NCBI GenBank assembly: GCA_003280995.1
Contig: QCDG01000001.1
Coordinates: forward strand, 114,124 to 178,123
Origin: Prochlorococcus sp. AG-355-A09
GTDB taxonomy: Bacteria > Cyanobacteriota > Cyanobacteriia > PCC-6307 > Cyanobiaceae
Length of the DNA stretch: 64,000 nucleotides
Direction: 5' to 3'
The notes under the pieces were generated by a model. It was not told the DNA's origin. It did no database searches and worked only from the letters and a program-made list of their open reading frames with translations. The position numbers were made by a program, and so were the translations under genes. Positions 48,394-57,800 of the stretch are shown in pieces. Position 1 is the stretch's first letter, and each line of letters begins with the position of its first letter.

Positions 48394-51300
48394 ATGGGAG
48401 AGAGTATCAAAAGAATTGTTGGTCCATATCGAGATAGTTATTCCCCAAATGGAATAATTGGTGAGAAAGATGCGTGTGGAGTAGGTTTCATTGCAAATGT
48501 TAAAGGGATAGAAAGCAACTGGATACTTAAACAATCTCTAAAGGGCCTCAACTGCATGGAGCATAGAGGAGGTTGTGGAGGAGATAGTGACTCAGGAGAT
48601 GGAGCGGGTATTTTATGTTCAATTCCATGGGGCTATCTAGAAGAGAAAATAAATCTAAAAAATACTCAAGAATTTAATAAAGGTTTAGGCATGGTTTTTA
48701 TGCCTAATAAAAAAGAAAAAATTGAAATATGTAAATCAATATGTGATGAAGAAGCAGAAAAATTAAAAGTCAACAAAACATTTTGGAGAACAGTACCTGT
48801 TAATAATGAAATCTTAGGTCCTTTAGCTAAAGCAAATGCTCCATTCATCTGTCAGTGGATTTTATATATAGATAAAAAAGATCATCAAGATGTTGAAAGG
48901 CTTTTATTTCAATTAAGGAAAAGAATTGAGAAAAAAATAAGAGAAACTTTCAAAAACGATGTTGGAGATTGTGAATTTTATTTTGCTTCACTAAGTTCTC
49001 AAACAGTTGTTTATAAAGGTATGGTTCGCTCTGAAATATTATCCGCGTTTTATCAAGATCTAAAAGAAGAGAGTTTTAAAGTTTCATTTTCTGTTTATCA
49101 TCGTAGATTTAGTACTAATACACTTCCAAAATGGCCACTAGCTCAGCCCATGAGATTTTTGGGTCATAATGGCGAAATAAATACTCTCTTAGGCAATATT
49201 AATTGGGCTAAAGCTTCAGAAACACATATAGATGATTTTTGGGGAGATTTATCTAATGAAATTAAGCCCATCGTAGATGTAAATAAAAGTGATTCATCAA
49301 ATCTTGATGCAACCCTTGAAATCAATATTCGTTCAGGTCAACCCATTACTGACTCATTATTAAAACTTGTTCCTGAAGCATTTAGAGATCAACCAGAACT
49401 TGAGGAGAGAGAGTATATAAAAGCTTTTTATGAATATTCTGCAAGCCTACAAGAAGCTTGGGATGGACCAGCACTACTAGTATTTGCTGATGGAAATTTT
49501 GTCGGAGCAACGCTTGATAGAAATGGCCTAAGACCAGCAAGATATTCAATCACAAATGATGGTTTTGTGATAATGGGTTCTGAAACAGGAGTAGTAGATC
49601 TTGAAGAAGAAAGAGTAATAGAAAAAGGTCGATTAGGACCTGGACAAATGTTGGCAGTTGATTTTCATCAGCATAGAATCCTAAGAAATTGGGAAGTAAA
49701 ATCTGAAGCCGCTCAAAGGCATAATTATAAAAATCTTCTCAATAATAGAACTATAAAAATTGAAAATAACGAATGGGTTAAAGACTGCAAACTAAAAGAC
49801 CTTGAGTTATTGCAACAACAAACTGCATACGGGTTTTCAGCGGAAGATAATGACCTTATCTTAGATTCAATGGCTTCATTAGCTAAAGAGCCTACTTATT
49901 GCATGGGCGACGACATCCCATTAGCAGTTCTTTCATCTAAGCCACATATTTTATACGACTATTTTAAGCAAAGATTTGCGCAAGTTACCAACCCTCCTAT
50001 TGACCCTCTGAGAGAAAAACTTGTAATGAGTTTAGAGATGCATCTAGGAGAAAGATGTACACCATTCCAAATTAAAGATGCTAAACCTTTTATTCATTTA
50101 CAAAGTCCGATTCTAAATGAGGAAGAACTCATTTCCATCAAAAAATCAAAAATTAAATCTCACACAATTTCAAGTTTGTTTGATTTAGAGGAAGGTATTC
50201 AAGGCCTAGAGAACCAATTAAAACTAATCTGTAAACAGAGTGAGCTTTCCATAAAAGAAGGTTGCTCTTTAATTATCATTTCTGATAAGGGAATTAATCC
50301 TAAAAAGACTTTCATACCTCCTTTACTAGCTGTTGGAGCAATTCATCATTATCTTCTTAAAAAAGAAATCAGGCTAAAAGCTTCTCTAATAATTGAGACC
50401 GGTCAATGTTGGAGTACACATCACTTGGCTTGTTTAATTGGATATGGAGCAAGTGCAGTTTGCCCTTGGTTGACTTTCGAAGCAGGTAGACACTGGTTAA
50501 AACATCCAAAAACACAAAAACTCATTGATAGCAAAAAAATAAATCCATTATCAATAGTTGATGTTCAAGAAAATATTAAAAAAGCTCTAGAAGACGGTCT
50601 AAGAAAAATTCTCTCAAAAATAGGCATCTCACTTTTATCTAGTTACCATGGTGCACAAATTTTTGAAGCTGTAGGCATTGGGTCTGACTTAATAAAAATT
50701 GCTTTTGATGGTACAACAAGTCGTATCGCTGGCATAACTTTAAAAGAATTAACTAATGAAACACTTTCAATACATACGAAAGCCTATCCAGAGATCGATT
50801 TAAAGAAATTAGAATTTTTAGGATTTGTACAATTTAGAAATAATGGAGAATATCATTCCAATAACCCAGAGATGTCCAAAGTATTACATTCGGCGGTAAA
50901 ACAAGGGCCAGGATACGATCATTTTGAAACTTACAAAAAACTTATTAGTAATAGACCGACAACATCTCTTAGAGATTTACTAACAATTAATTCAAAAAGA
51001 AAAAGTATTCCATTAGAGGAAGTTGAAAGTGTTGAATCAATTTGCAAAAGGTTCTGTACTGGAGGAATGAGTTTAGGTGCTTTATCTAGAGAAGCCCATG
51101 AGGTTTTAGCAGTTGCAATGAATAGAATTGGTGGAAAAAGTAATAGTGGAGAAGGGGGAGAAGATCCAGCTCGTTTTAATGTTTTAAATGATATCGATGA
51201 AAATACTCAGTCAGCGACGTTGCCATTTATTAAAGGCTTAAAGAATGGAGACACCGCATGCTCCGCTATTAAACAAATAGCATCAGGAAGATTTGGAGTT

Positions 51301-52965
51301 ACACCTGAATATCTAAGAAGTGGTAAACAACTCGAAATTAAAATGGCTCAAGGTGCAAAACCCGGAGAGGGGGGACAATTACCTGGACCAAAAGTTGATT
51401 CTTACATCGCAAAACTAAGAAATAGTAAACCTGGAGTAGCTTTAATATCTCCTCCCCCGCATCATGATATATATTCAATTGAAGATTTAGCTCAACTTAT
51501 CCACGACTTACACCAAATTCATCCAAAAGCGAAAGTAAGCGTTAAACTTGTTTCTGAAATTGGTATAGGCACTATTGCTGCTGGAGTAAGCAAAGCTAAT
51601 GCAGATGTAATTCAAATATCAGGCCATGATGGAGGTACAGGTGCTTCACCCCTAAGTTCTATTAAACATGCAGGTTTACCATGGGAACTTGGTGTTGCTG
51701 AGGTTCATAAATCTCTCTTAGAGAATAACTTACGCGAAAGAGTAATTTTGAGAACTGATGGAGGTCTTAAAACAGGCTGGGACGTAGTTATTGCAGCTTT
51801 ACTAGGTGCTGAAGAATACGGTTTTGGTTCTGTAGCGATGATTGCTGAAGGATGCATAATGGCTCGGGTTTGTCATACAAACAAGTGTCCTGTTGGAGTT
51901 GCCACTCAAAAAGAAGAATTAAGAAAAAGATTTAAAGGTATTCCAGAAAATGTCGTCAATTTTTTCTTGTATATTGCTGAAGAAGTAAGACAGATAATGA
52001 GTAGTATCGGTGTTTCAAATATGGAAGAACTGATTGGTAATCAAGAATTTCTTTCTGCAAGAAATATCAATCTTCCAAAAACTTCTAATATTGATCTTTC
52101 TTCTTTAGTAAATGAACACTCAACCCCTGATAGATCATGGTTAAAACATTTAAAAACTGCCCATAGTAATGGTTCTGTATTAGAAGACGAGTTTTTTTCT
52201 GATACTAAATTTATAGATTCAATTAAAAATCACGAAATATTAACCAAAGAAATTGAGATAAAAAATACAGATAGAAGTGTTTGTGCGAAAATATCAGGCG
52301 AAATCGCAGAACTTCACGGCAATACTGGCTTCAATGGCGAACTCAACTTAAATTTCAAAGGATATGCAGGACAAAGCTTTGGTGCCTTTTTATTGAAGGG
52401 AATGAATGTTCAATTAATCGGAGAAGCTAATGATTATGTTTGTAAAGGAATGAATGGAGGAATACTCACAATAATTCCACCAAAAATAAATGAAATCTCC
52501 TCAGAACAAGTCATCCTAGGAAATACTTGTCTTTATGGAGCAACAGGTGGAAAATTATTTGCATTAGGAAAATCGGGAGAAAGATTTGCGGTTAGAAATA
52601 GTGGTGCTACAGCGGTAACAGAAGGAGCAGGTGATCATTGTTGTGAATACATGACTGGTGGGAAAGTAGTTATTCTAGGTTCCACAGGAAGAAATATTGG
52701 TGCGGGCATGACTGGTGGAATAGCTTTTATAATCGATGAAAATAATGATTTAAGTAATAAAGTAAATAAAGAAATAGTAAGCATTCATCAAATAACTTCA
52801 TCAATGCAGGAAAATATCTTATTGGAAATTATTAGAGAATATCAAGCAAAAACAAATAGCTTAAAGGCTGACAAAATAATTGAAAATTGGTCTCATTTTA
52901 AGAGTACTTTCAAATTGATTGTTCCCCCAAGCGAAGAAGAGATGCTTGGTATAAAAAAAATGTAA
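48394..52965 (+). CDS. glsF: Ferredoxin-dependent glutamate synthase (Fd-GOGAT)
   Basis: The enzyme makes two glutamates from glutamine and 2-oxoglutarate with reduced ferredoxin, the main nitrogen entry in cyanobacteria. It has an N-terminal class II glutaminase domain with the likely mature N-terminal Cys28 (EKDACGVGFIANV), a central region, the FMN-binding synthase domain (EGGEDPARFN, GAKPGEGGQLPG, SGHDGGTGASPLSSIKHAGLPWE), the cysteine cluster CIMARVCHTNKCPVGVAT for a 3Fe-4S centre, and the C-terminal beta-helix domain. The 1523-aa size is normal. No gltD is near, which supports the ferredoxin-dependent type. The YciI gene starts at the next base. Confidence 0.95.
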   Translation: MGESIKRIVGPYRDSYSPNGIIGEKDACGVGFIANVKGIESNWILKQSLKGLNCMEHRGGCGGDSDSGDGAGILCSIPWGYLEEKINLKNTQEFNKGLGMVFMPNKKEKIEICKSICDEEAEKLKVNKTFWRTVPVNNEILGPLAKANAPFICQWILYIDKKDHQDVERLLFQLRKRIEKKIRETFKNDVGDCEFYFASLSSQTVVYKGMVRSEILSAFYQDLKEESFKVSFSVYHRRFSTNTLPKWPLAQPMRFLGHNGEINTLLGNINWAKASETHIDDFWGDLSNEIKPIVDVNKSDSSNLDATLEINIRSGQPITDSLLKLVPEAFRDQPELEEREYIKAFYEYSASLQEAWDGPALLVFADGNFVGATLDRNGLRPARYSITNDGFVIMGSETGVVDLEEERVIEKGRLGPGQMLAVDFHQHRILRNWEVKSEAAQRHNYKNLLNNRTIKIENNEWVKDCKLKDLELLQQQTAYGFSAEDNDLILDSMASLAKEPTYCMGDDIPLAVLSSKPHILYDYFKQRFAQVTNPPIDPLREKLVMSLEMHLGERCTPFQIKDAKPFIHLQSPILNEEELISIKKSKIKSHTISSLFDLEEGIQGLENQLKLICKQSELSIKEGCSLIIISDKGINPKKTFIPPLLAVGAIHHYLLKKEIRLKASLIIETGQCWSTHHLACLIGYGASAVCPWLTFEAGRHWLKHPKTQKLIDSKKINPLSIVDVQENIKKALEDGLRKILSKIGISLLSSYHGAQIFEAVGIGSDLIKIAFDGTTSRIAGITLKELTNETLSIHTKAYPEIDLKKLEFLGFVQFRNNGEYHSNNPEMSKVLHSAVKQGPGYDHFETYKKLISNRPTTSLRDLLTINSKRKSIPLEEVESVESICKRFCTGGMSLGALSREAHEVLAVAMNRIGGKSNSGEGGEDPARFNVLNDIDENTQSATLPFIKGLKNGDTACSAIKQIASGRFGVTPEYLRSGKQLEIKMAQGAKPGEGGQLPGPKVDSYIAKLRNSKPGVALISPPPHHDIYSIEDLAQLIHDLHQIHPKAKVSVKLVSEIGIGTIAAGVSKANADVIQISGHDGGTGASPLSSIKHAGLPWELGVAEVHKSLLENNLRERVILRTDGGLKTGWDVVIAALLGAEEYGFGSVAMIAEGCIMARVCHTNKCPVGVATQKEELRKRFKGIPENVVNFFLYIAEEVRQIMSSIGVSNMEELIGNQEFLSARNINLPKTSNIDLSSLVNEHSTPDRSWLKHLKTAHSNGSVLEDEFFSDTKFIDSIKNHEILTKEIEIKNTDRSVCAKISGEIAELHGNTGFNGELNLNFKGYAGQSFGAFLLKGMNVQLIGEANDYVCKGMNGGILTIIPPKINEISSEQVILGNTCLYGATGGKLFALGKSGERFAVRNSGATAVTEGAGDHCCEYMTGGKVVILGSTGRNIGAGMTGGIAFIIDENNDLSNKVNKEIVSIHQITSSMQENILLEIIREYQAKTNSLKADKIIENWSHFKSTFKLIVPPSEEEMLGIKKM

Positions 52966-53259
52966 ATGCCTTTCTTTGTAAAAACTGAAATTATAAAAAA
53001 AGAATACTTAATTAATAATGATTTAAAAAGAAAAATAATTAACGAACATGTTGATTGGGTAAAAAAATTAAAAAAAGAGGGAATTAATATAAAAAGTGGC
53101 TTTTTGGTAGATGAGTTAAATAGGCCAGGTGAAGGCGGATTACTTATTCTTGAGATGAATAATTATAGAAATGCACTAAAAATAATTAAAAATGATCCAA
53201 TGATTAAAAATGATCTAGTTGAATGGAAATTAAATGAGTGGGTAGATCCAACTAAATGA
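52966..53259 (+). CDS. YciI-like protein
   Basis: The 97-aa protein has a single alpha-beta domain of the YciI/EthD-like group: MPFFVKTEIIKKEYL, a HVDWVKKLKKEG helix, GFLVDELNRPGEGGLLILE and the end DPMIKNDLVEWKLNEW, where family members often carry a conserved His or Asp pair in the first half. It begins right after the Fd-GOGAT stop, so it is translated from the same message. Function unknown. Confidence 0.75.
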   Translation: MPFFVKTEIIKKEYLINNDLKRKIINEHVDWVKKLKKEGINIKSGFLVDELNRPGEGGLLILEMNNYRNALKIIKNDPMIKNDLVEWKLNEWVDPTK

Positions 53260-53265
53260 AAATAA

Positions 53266-54159
53266 CTATCTTGGATACTTTTTCATAAGTTTTTGAATCT
53301 CTTCAGCATGGTAGCTACTACGAGTTAAAGGAGAACTAACTACTTGCATGAAGTTTAAATCTTTTTCCCCGAACGCTTTAAAGTAGTTAAATTTTGAAGG
53401 ACTTACAAATCTTTTAACAGGTAAATGATTAGGGCCAGGAGATAAATATTGGCCAATAGTAACAATATCAACGAAATTACTTTTTAAATCCTTAAGCAGA
53501 CTTAAGACCTCCTCGTCTTTTTCCCCTAAACCAAGCATGAACCCTGACTTTGTATAAATTTTGGGAGAATAGTCTCTGGTTCTTTTAAGCAACTCAAGAG
53601 TTCTTTCATATTTGCCTTGAGGTCTTACTTTTTTATATAGCGAAGACACAGTCTCAATATTATGGTTTAAAACGTTTGGATTTGAATCAAGAACTTTTTC
53701 AAGCGCTTTCCAGTTGCCACAAAGATCAGGTATTAGAAGCTCAATAGTAGTTTCAGGAGATTTTTCTCTTATTTGATGAACACATTGAAAAAATTGAGAT
53801 GCGCCACCATCCTCAAGATCGTCTCTATTAACTGATGTGATTACAACATGCTTAAGCTTCATTCTTAAAACAGCTTCGGCTAAACGATATGGTTCAGTTG
53901 GGTCTAAGTCTCTCTTAGATCTATCAAAATCAATATCGCAATATGGACATGCTCTAGTGCAACCAGGGCCCATTATGAGGAAAGTTGCAGTTCCACTAGC
54001 AAAACATTCGCCGATATTTGGACAGCTTGCTTCTTGACATACCGTATTAAGATTTAAATCATTTAATAAATTTGCAGTATTACCAATTCGCTCAACTTGT
54101 GGAGCTTTGACCCTTAACCATTCAGGTTTTGCAATTAAACTATTAGGATTATTAGTCAC
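53266..54159 (-). CDS. lipA: Lipoyl synthase (LipA)
   Basis: LipA inserts two sulfurs into octanoyl chains on lipoyl domains, using a radical SAM cluster and an auxiliary 4Fe-4S cluster. The auxiliary set is [13 protein letters not shown] (about residues 41-53) and the radical SAM set [11 protein letters not shown] (about 68-78). The C-terminal [13 protein letters not shown] carries the conserved serine. The 297-aa length is normal. It is convergent with the YciI gene (6 bp apart); upstream is a gap of about 340 bp before the recombinase-like gene. Confidence 0.96.
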   Translation of the reverse strand: MTNNPNSLIAKPEWLRVKAPQVERIGNTANLLNDLNLNTVCQEASCPNIGECFASGTATFLIMGPGCTRACPYCDIDFDRSKRDLDPTEPYRLAEAVLRMKLKHVVITSVNRDDLEDGGASQFFQCVHQIREKSPETTIELLIPDLCGNWKALEKVLDSNPNVLNHNIETVSSLYKKVRPQGKYERTLELLKRTRDYSPKIYTKSGFMLGLGEKDEEVLSLLKDLKSNFVDIVTIGQYLSPGPNHLPVKRFVSPSKFNYFKAFGEKDLNFMQVVSSPLTRSSYHAEEIQKLMKKYPR

Positions 54160-54502
54160 ATTAAATCTTCTTGTCCTGTATTTTTATTTTACTAAAAACA
54201 AGATGAATTAACTATTTATAATTTCAAAGACGAAGCTTATTCAACAGAAGTAAATAAATAAATGAATTCAACTAATCCTTCTGCAATTTAGAAAATCTTA
54301 ATTAAATTTACTCGTTACACAACGTTCTTGTTTCATTAACTAAAATTGGATCAGATTTCATAACGTTATTTTTAATACAGATATCAGAACGTACTATTCT
54401 AAGACATACATCAAAAAAACACTCTATAGCTGAACTATTTTGTACTAAAAAGTGTTTTTTTTATTATTTTTTGATACAGTAAAAAATATATGTAATAAAA
54501 CA
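54160..54502. other. Intergenic region between lipA and the recombinase-like gene
   Basis: This region of about 340 bp contains no long reading frame. It must hold the lipA promoter and the promoter of the next gene. I see three ACGTT/ACGTA-type cores (54321-54326, 54362-54367, 54388-54393) and a long hairpin with a T-run at its end (54413-54466). A small RNA or a leader attenuator fits this layout, but nothing in the sequence names it. Confidence 0.4.
54413..54466 (+). terminator. Terminator-like hairpin ahead of the recombinase-like gene
   Basis: AAAAAAACACT (54413-54423) pairs with AGTGTTTTTTT (54451-54461) through a 27-nt loop that contains a small ATAG/CTAT stem; a run of T and T-rich DNA follows on the plus strand. 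The long loop is unusual for an intrinsic terminator. It ends 40-odd bases before the likely start of the recombinase-like gene, so it may attenuate that gene or end a small RNA. Confidence 0.45.
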
Positions 54503-55126
54503 TTGACTTTTAAATTTAAAAGAAAACGTATTTTATTATCGGAAAAAAGTAAAAACTCTAAAGCAATAGGTTATGCTAGAGCTACTCATAACGAATATGA
54601 ATATTTAGAAGAGCAAATAAAATTTTTGAAGGAAGAGGGTTGCAGTTTAGTGTTCTCTGAATTTATAAGTTTAGATGAAGAAATCAAACCGCAACTCAAT
54701 AAAGCTATAAATTCCTTATCAAAAGGCGATCAATTAATAATAACTCAGCTTGATCGAGCATTTAAAAATAAAAAAGAATGTTTGATAACAATAAATAAAC
54801 TAATTAATAAGGAGATTCAATTGCGAACTTTGACTGGTTTTTTTGCTGCTAATGAATCTTCTAATGCAAATTCTTCAATTTTTAAGATTTTATATGAATT
54901 AGATAATTTAGAAGACAAAAGTTTAGGTGAAAGAAAAAAAGAACAACTATTACGCAGAAAATTATCTGGAAATAATTTGGGAGGAAGGCCCAAAATAAGT
55001 CCTCTAAAAGAATCTTTAGTAATCAGATTGCGTAATGAAGGATATTCTTATCGATCAATCAGATCACAAACAGGAATTGCGTTGTCAACAATAAGAAGAG
55101 TAATTTTGGAAGGAGAACTAACATAA
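54503..55126 (+). CDS. Resolvase/invertase-family protein with altered catalytic residues
   Basis: The protein has the serine recombinase fold: AIGYARATHNEYEYLEEQI at the start, GDQLIITQLDRAFKNKK, then a long helix (ELDNLEDKSLGERKKEQLLRR), the GGRPK hinge and a C-terminal helix-turn-helix (SYRSIRSQTGIALSTIRRV). The nucleophile expected after the ARV stretch is Thr (ARAT), and the second Arg of the DRLGR block is Lys (DRAFK), so recombination is unlikely. A DNA-binding regulator is the more probable role. The TTG at 54503 is the likeliest start; a GTG at 54452 would place the N-terminus inside a terminator-like hairpin. It is followed by a 68-aa gene one base after its stop. Confidence 0.72.
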   Translation: MTFKFKRKRILLSEKSKNSKAIGYARATHNEYEYLEEQIKFLKEEGCSLVFSEFISLDEEIKPQLNKAINSLSKGDQLIITQLDRAFKNKKECLITINKLINKEIQLRTLTGFFAANESSNANSSIFKILYELDNLEDKSLGERKKEQLLRRKLSGNNLGGRPKISPLKESLVIRLRNEGYSYRSIRSQTGIALSTIRRVILEGELT

Positions 55127-55127
55127 A

Positions 55128-55334
55128 ATGAAGAGTAAAGAAATTGAAAATTTAATTAAAGAAAATTTTAAAGATACAGCGTTGCGTATTTATGAATTAG
55201 ATAATGAAGATAGAAAAAGTTTATTAGCTGAATATAGAGAATGGATTATGAATGATTTAGATTCTGAAGAAGTAATGATGTTGCCTTATGAAGCATATAC
55301 TGACAAATTAGATTCTAATTTTTTAGAAGATTAA
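55128..55334 (+). CDS. Small acidic protein (68 aa), unknown
   Basis: This frame begins two bases after the stop of the recombinase-like gene, with an AAGGAG ribosome-binding site at 55110-55115 inside the end of that gene. The protein is acidic and helical, with LRIYELDNEDRKSLLAEYRE in the middle and ending DKLDSNFLED. No domain is recognised. Being translationally coupled to the DNA-binding protein, it may work with it (inference). It converges with the beta-lactamase-fold gene 8 bp after its stop. Confidence 0.65.
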   Translation: MKSKEIENLIKENFKDTALRIYELDNEDRKSLLAEYREWIMNDLDSEEVMMLPYEAYTDKLDSNFLED

Positions 55335-55342
55335 ATTTAGTC

Positions 55343-56245
55343 CTAAATAGTATATTTTTTATTAAATTCATATACTTCTTTTGATATTAATGGTAACAAA
55401 GAAGAATCTTTAGAATATTTTTCACCATCACAAAAAACAACTAATAAAGTGTGTAGAGATTGACTATTAGTCCACCAAGCAGAATCATGTCTAACTTCTG
55501 ACATTAAGCCTGATTTACTCCAAAGATTAATGCTTTCTGGTAAGCCTGCGCCCAAAAAACCATCTATTTGATTAAGAGGATCGTTTTTAAGAACAACTTT
55601 ATCTAAATTTCTTTGTAAGAAACTACGTAAATTTAAATCATTTTTTTGATAATCAATATGAATCATAATTTCCTCCAAAACCCTTGCAGCCGCATCAGAA
55701 TTCATAGCGTTTCTATTTTTATTATTATGTCCATAAAATTCTTTTTCACGACCAAATGGTCCATCATCCCAGGTCTTCTGACAGCAATTTAAACCACTCA
55801 ATTCCTCCCAATGTAAATCATGTAGCCAATCGTTTATTATACTTCTTTGATATTTCCAATTTTCCCATGATTCACCCTCAATACAAGGTCCACTTGTTGT
55901 TCCAGTAAGTAAATCAATTAAGAAGCTTGTTGCATTATTACTTGAGAAAGATAACATTTTCCTTACAGCATCAATAATTTCATCCGATAATAATAAACTT
56001 CCTTTTTTAATCCAATGATATGTAGCAAGACCATAAACCAACTTGACTATGCTGGCAGGGTAGACCATTTTTTTATTATTTATGCCAGTGCCAAAACCTT
56101 TAAATACACTTTTATTTCTACTTTTATAATTAATCCAAGTTATGGCAATATCTTCTCTTGAAAAATCTTTATTATAAGAGAATACTCTCCCTAAAATATC
56201 ATTTAAGGCTAGACCCATCTCTTCACTTAAATAGTAAAAGGACAT
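55343..56245 (-). CDS. Class A beta-lactamase-fold serine hydrolase, probably cytoplasmic
   Basis: The protein has the three active-site elements of penicillin-recognising serine enzymes: Ser65-x-x-Lys68 (PASIVKLV), Ser102-Asn-Asn (SSNNATS) and Lys244-Ser-Gly (WSKSGLM). There is no signal peptide, so it is likely inside the cell, unlike ordinary beta-lactamases. In 300 aa it could be an esterase or a muropeptide amidase/peptidase. It is head to head with the NlpC/P60 gene with only 3 bp between the start codons, which suggests joint control and joint work in cell-wall recycling (inference). Confidence 0.75.
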   Translation of the reverse strand: MSFYYLSEEMGLALNDILGRVFSYNKDFSREDIAITWINYKSRNKSVFKGFGTGINNKKMVYPASIVKLVYGLATYHWIKKGSLLLSDEIIDAVRKMLSFSSNNATSFLIDLLTGTTSGPCIEGESWENWKYQRSIINDWLHDLHWEELSGLNCCQKTWDDGPFGREKEFYGHNNKNRNAMNSDAAARVLEEIMIHIDYQKNDLNLRSFLQRNLDKVVLKNDPLNQIDGFLGAGLPESINLWSKSGLMSEVRHDSAWWTNSQSLHTLLVVFCDGEKYSKDSSLLPLISKEVYEFNKKYTI

Positions 56246-56248
56246 TGT

Positions 56249-57007
56249 ATGGATAATTATAAAAATCCTATTTCACTATTTAAACAAACTAATTTTTCAA
56301 AAACTATTTGGTGGAAATTAAAAGTTAATATTTCGGGATATCAAAATGAAACAGAAGATAAATTAGTTAATGAAATATTTAAAAATAGAATTTTTAGGCT
56401 GATTTATCCAAATATTTATCAAAACAACCATAAATTTTCAAGAATACTAGTTCAACTATATGAAGATGGTTATGTCTGTTGGATAAATTTAGATGGATTA
56501 ATTATTGAGAAATACGAATTAGGAAAATCTGAGAATTCAAAAAAAGAACACTTCTTTATAAAAGATAAAGTTAACTCAATTTTAAAATGGATCAAGGATC
56601 AATCTGAGTTAAATAATGAATATCTTTGGGGAGGTACATTAGGACCCAATTATGATTGTTCTGGATTAATTCAGACTGCTTTTTTAAAGCATCAAATTTA
56701 TATACCTCGAGACTCTTTTCAAATAAAAAGTTTTTGTAAGCACCTTTTTTATTACAAAGAATCGTATGCAGCTCTTCGACCTGGCGATCTTTTATTTTTT
56801 GGAAATGAAAAAAAATGTGATCATATTGGAATCTACAAAGGAGACGGACTTTATTACCATAGCTCTGGAATGGATTTTGGCAGAAATGGAATAGGATTAG
56901 ATACCCTAAAAAATTCTAATGATAAAATCTCATTGCATTATAAATCTAAACTTATTTCGGCAGGAAGAGTAGTTAGAAATTATAGATGGGACCGCACTAT
57001 ACGTTAA
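56249..57007 (+). CDS. NlpC/P60-family murein peptidase with N-terminal SH3-like part
   Basis: The C-terminal half (about 115-252) is an NlpC/P60 cysteine peptidase: Cys137 (NYDCSGLIQTAF), His192 (CDHIGIYKG) and a third polar residue near His204 (LYYHSSG). The N-terminal half (about 20-95) fits the SH3-like domain of cyanobacterial gamma-D-glutamyl-L-diamino acid endopeptidases, which cut murein peptides with a free N-terminal alanine during recycling. No signal peptide is seen. It is divergent from the serine hydrolase gene and convergent with psaL. Confidence 0.85.
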   Translation: MDNYKNPISLFKQTNFSKTIWWKLKVNISGYQNETEDKLVNEIFKNRIFRLIYPNIYQNNHKFSRILVQLYEDGYVCWINLDGLIIEKYELGKSENSKKEHFFIKDKVNSILKWIKDQSELNNEYLWGGTLGPNYDCSGLIQTAFLKHQIYIPRDSFQIKSFCKHLFYYKESYAALRPGDLLFFGNEKKCDHIGIYKGDGLYYHSSGMDFGRNGIGLDTLKNSNDKISLHYKSKLISAGRVVRNYRWDRTIR

Positions 57008-57059
57008 TTAATATAGCTCAACTTTAAATTAAAATATTACTTATTCTTTTATTTAGAAA

Positions 57060-57659
57060 TTAACCCGCAGTCCAAATATTTTTAATGATTGGCATTATGG
57101 TATCTAAGTGTAATGTCCCAACAAGTAACCAAGCAAAAACAGCTCCTCCACATCCTCCTAACCAAAATCCACTTGTAAAATCAGCCCAACCAGCTCTTGT
57201 AAATAAGTCCTTTGGCGGATTATTAACAGTCGCATCTGGAGGTTGAACATTAGGTGCTTTACCAGGTGCATTGTATAGCACAAAAAGTGCTGTCAAAATA
57301 TGAACAGCTCCAATAGTAGCAAGAAGTCCAGCTGTTAGAGCAAATTCAGAATTTCTTAATGGGCCAGTCATGGTAAAAGGTCCGTATAGAAGATATCCAA
57401 AAGCTGCTCCAGTTTCTAAACCTCTAAAATTAGGGGAAATACCTTCTCTGTAAAAAGGTAAATTATTTATAAAGGCTTTTGTAAAATAACCACTATTAAC
57501 TGGAGTAGCTAAATTACCAACACAAGGATCAGCAACTGTTTTTACTGCCCATTGTTCTGCTACGCCAATATCATTTGGTTGTACAGAAGTATCTATGTAT
57601 TTCTCATCAAACTTAATAGAACTTGTTGATTCAGAGAATGATTTTTGAAAGTCGCTCAT
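57060..57659 (-). CDS. psaL: Photosystem I subunit XI (PsaL)
   Basis: PsaL is the trimer-forming subunit of cyanobacterial photosystem I. The 199-aa protein has three hydrophobic helices (about 80-105, 115-135 and 165-190), with conserved [35 protein letters not shown] and [25 protein letters not shown]. Its N-terminus is longer than in many cyanobacteria. It is cotranscribed with psaI, 27 bp upstream on the same strand. Confidence 0.96.
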   Translation of the reverse strand: MSDFQKSFSESTSSIKFDEKYIDTSVQPNDIGVAEQWAVKTVADPCVGNLATPVNSGYFTKAFINNLPFYREGISPNFRGLETGAAFGYLLYGPFTMTGPLRNSEFALTAGLLATIGAVHILTALFVLYNAPGKAPNVQPPDATVNNPPKDLFTRAGWADFTSGFWLGGCGGAVFAWLLVGTLHLDTIMPIIKNIWTAG

Positions 57660-57686
57660 TTTTTTAATAGTTTAGTGTTTGATAAT

Positions 57687-57800
57687 TTATTCAGTTGCTG
57701 TAATTAATCTTCCAATCAATACGATAAAAACAGCAGGCATTGCTATACCAATTAATGGAACAAAAATTGAGGGTAAAAGACTTGGTAAATCAGATGGCAT
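57687..57800 (-). CDS. psaI: Photosystem I subunit VIII (PsaI)
   Basis: A 37-aa frame on the minus strand encodes MPSDLPSLLPSIFVPLIGIA followed by the remainder of one transmembrane helix and a short ITATE tail. This is PsaI, a single-helix subunit that contacts PsaL at the trimer axis. It lies 27 bp upstream of psaL, the usual psaI-psaL order. The start is ATG at 57800. Confidence 0.92.
   Translation of the reverse strand: MPSDLPSLLPSIFVPLIGIAMPAVFIVLIGRLITATE

Noticed and set aside
54503..55126. An active invertase or transposon resolvase
   Set aside because: The nucleophile serine is replaced by threonine, no inverted repeats flank it and there is no transposase nearby.
55343..56245. Antibiotic-resistance beta-lactamase
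   Set aside because: The active-site motifs are there, but there is no export signal and the context is cell-wall recycling; a resistance role is not supported.
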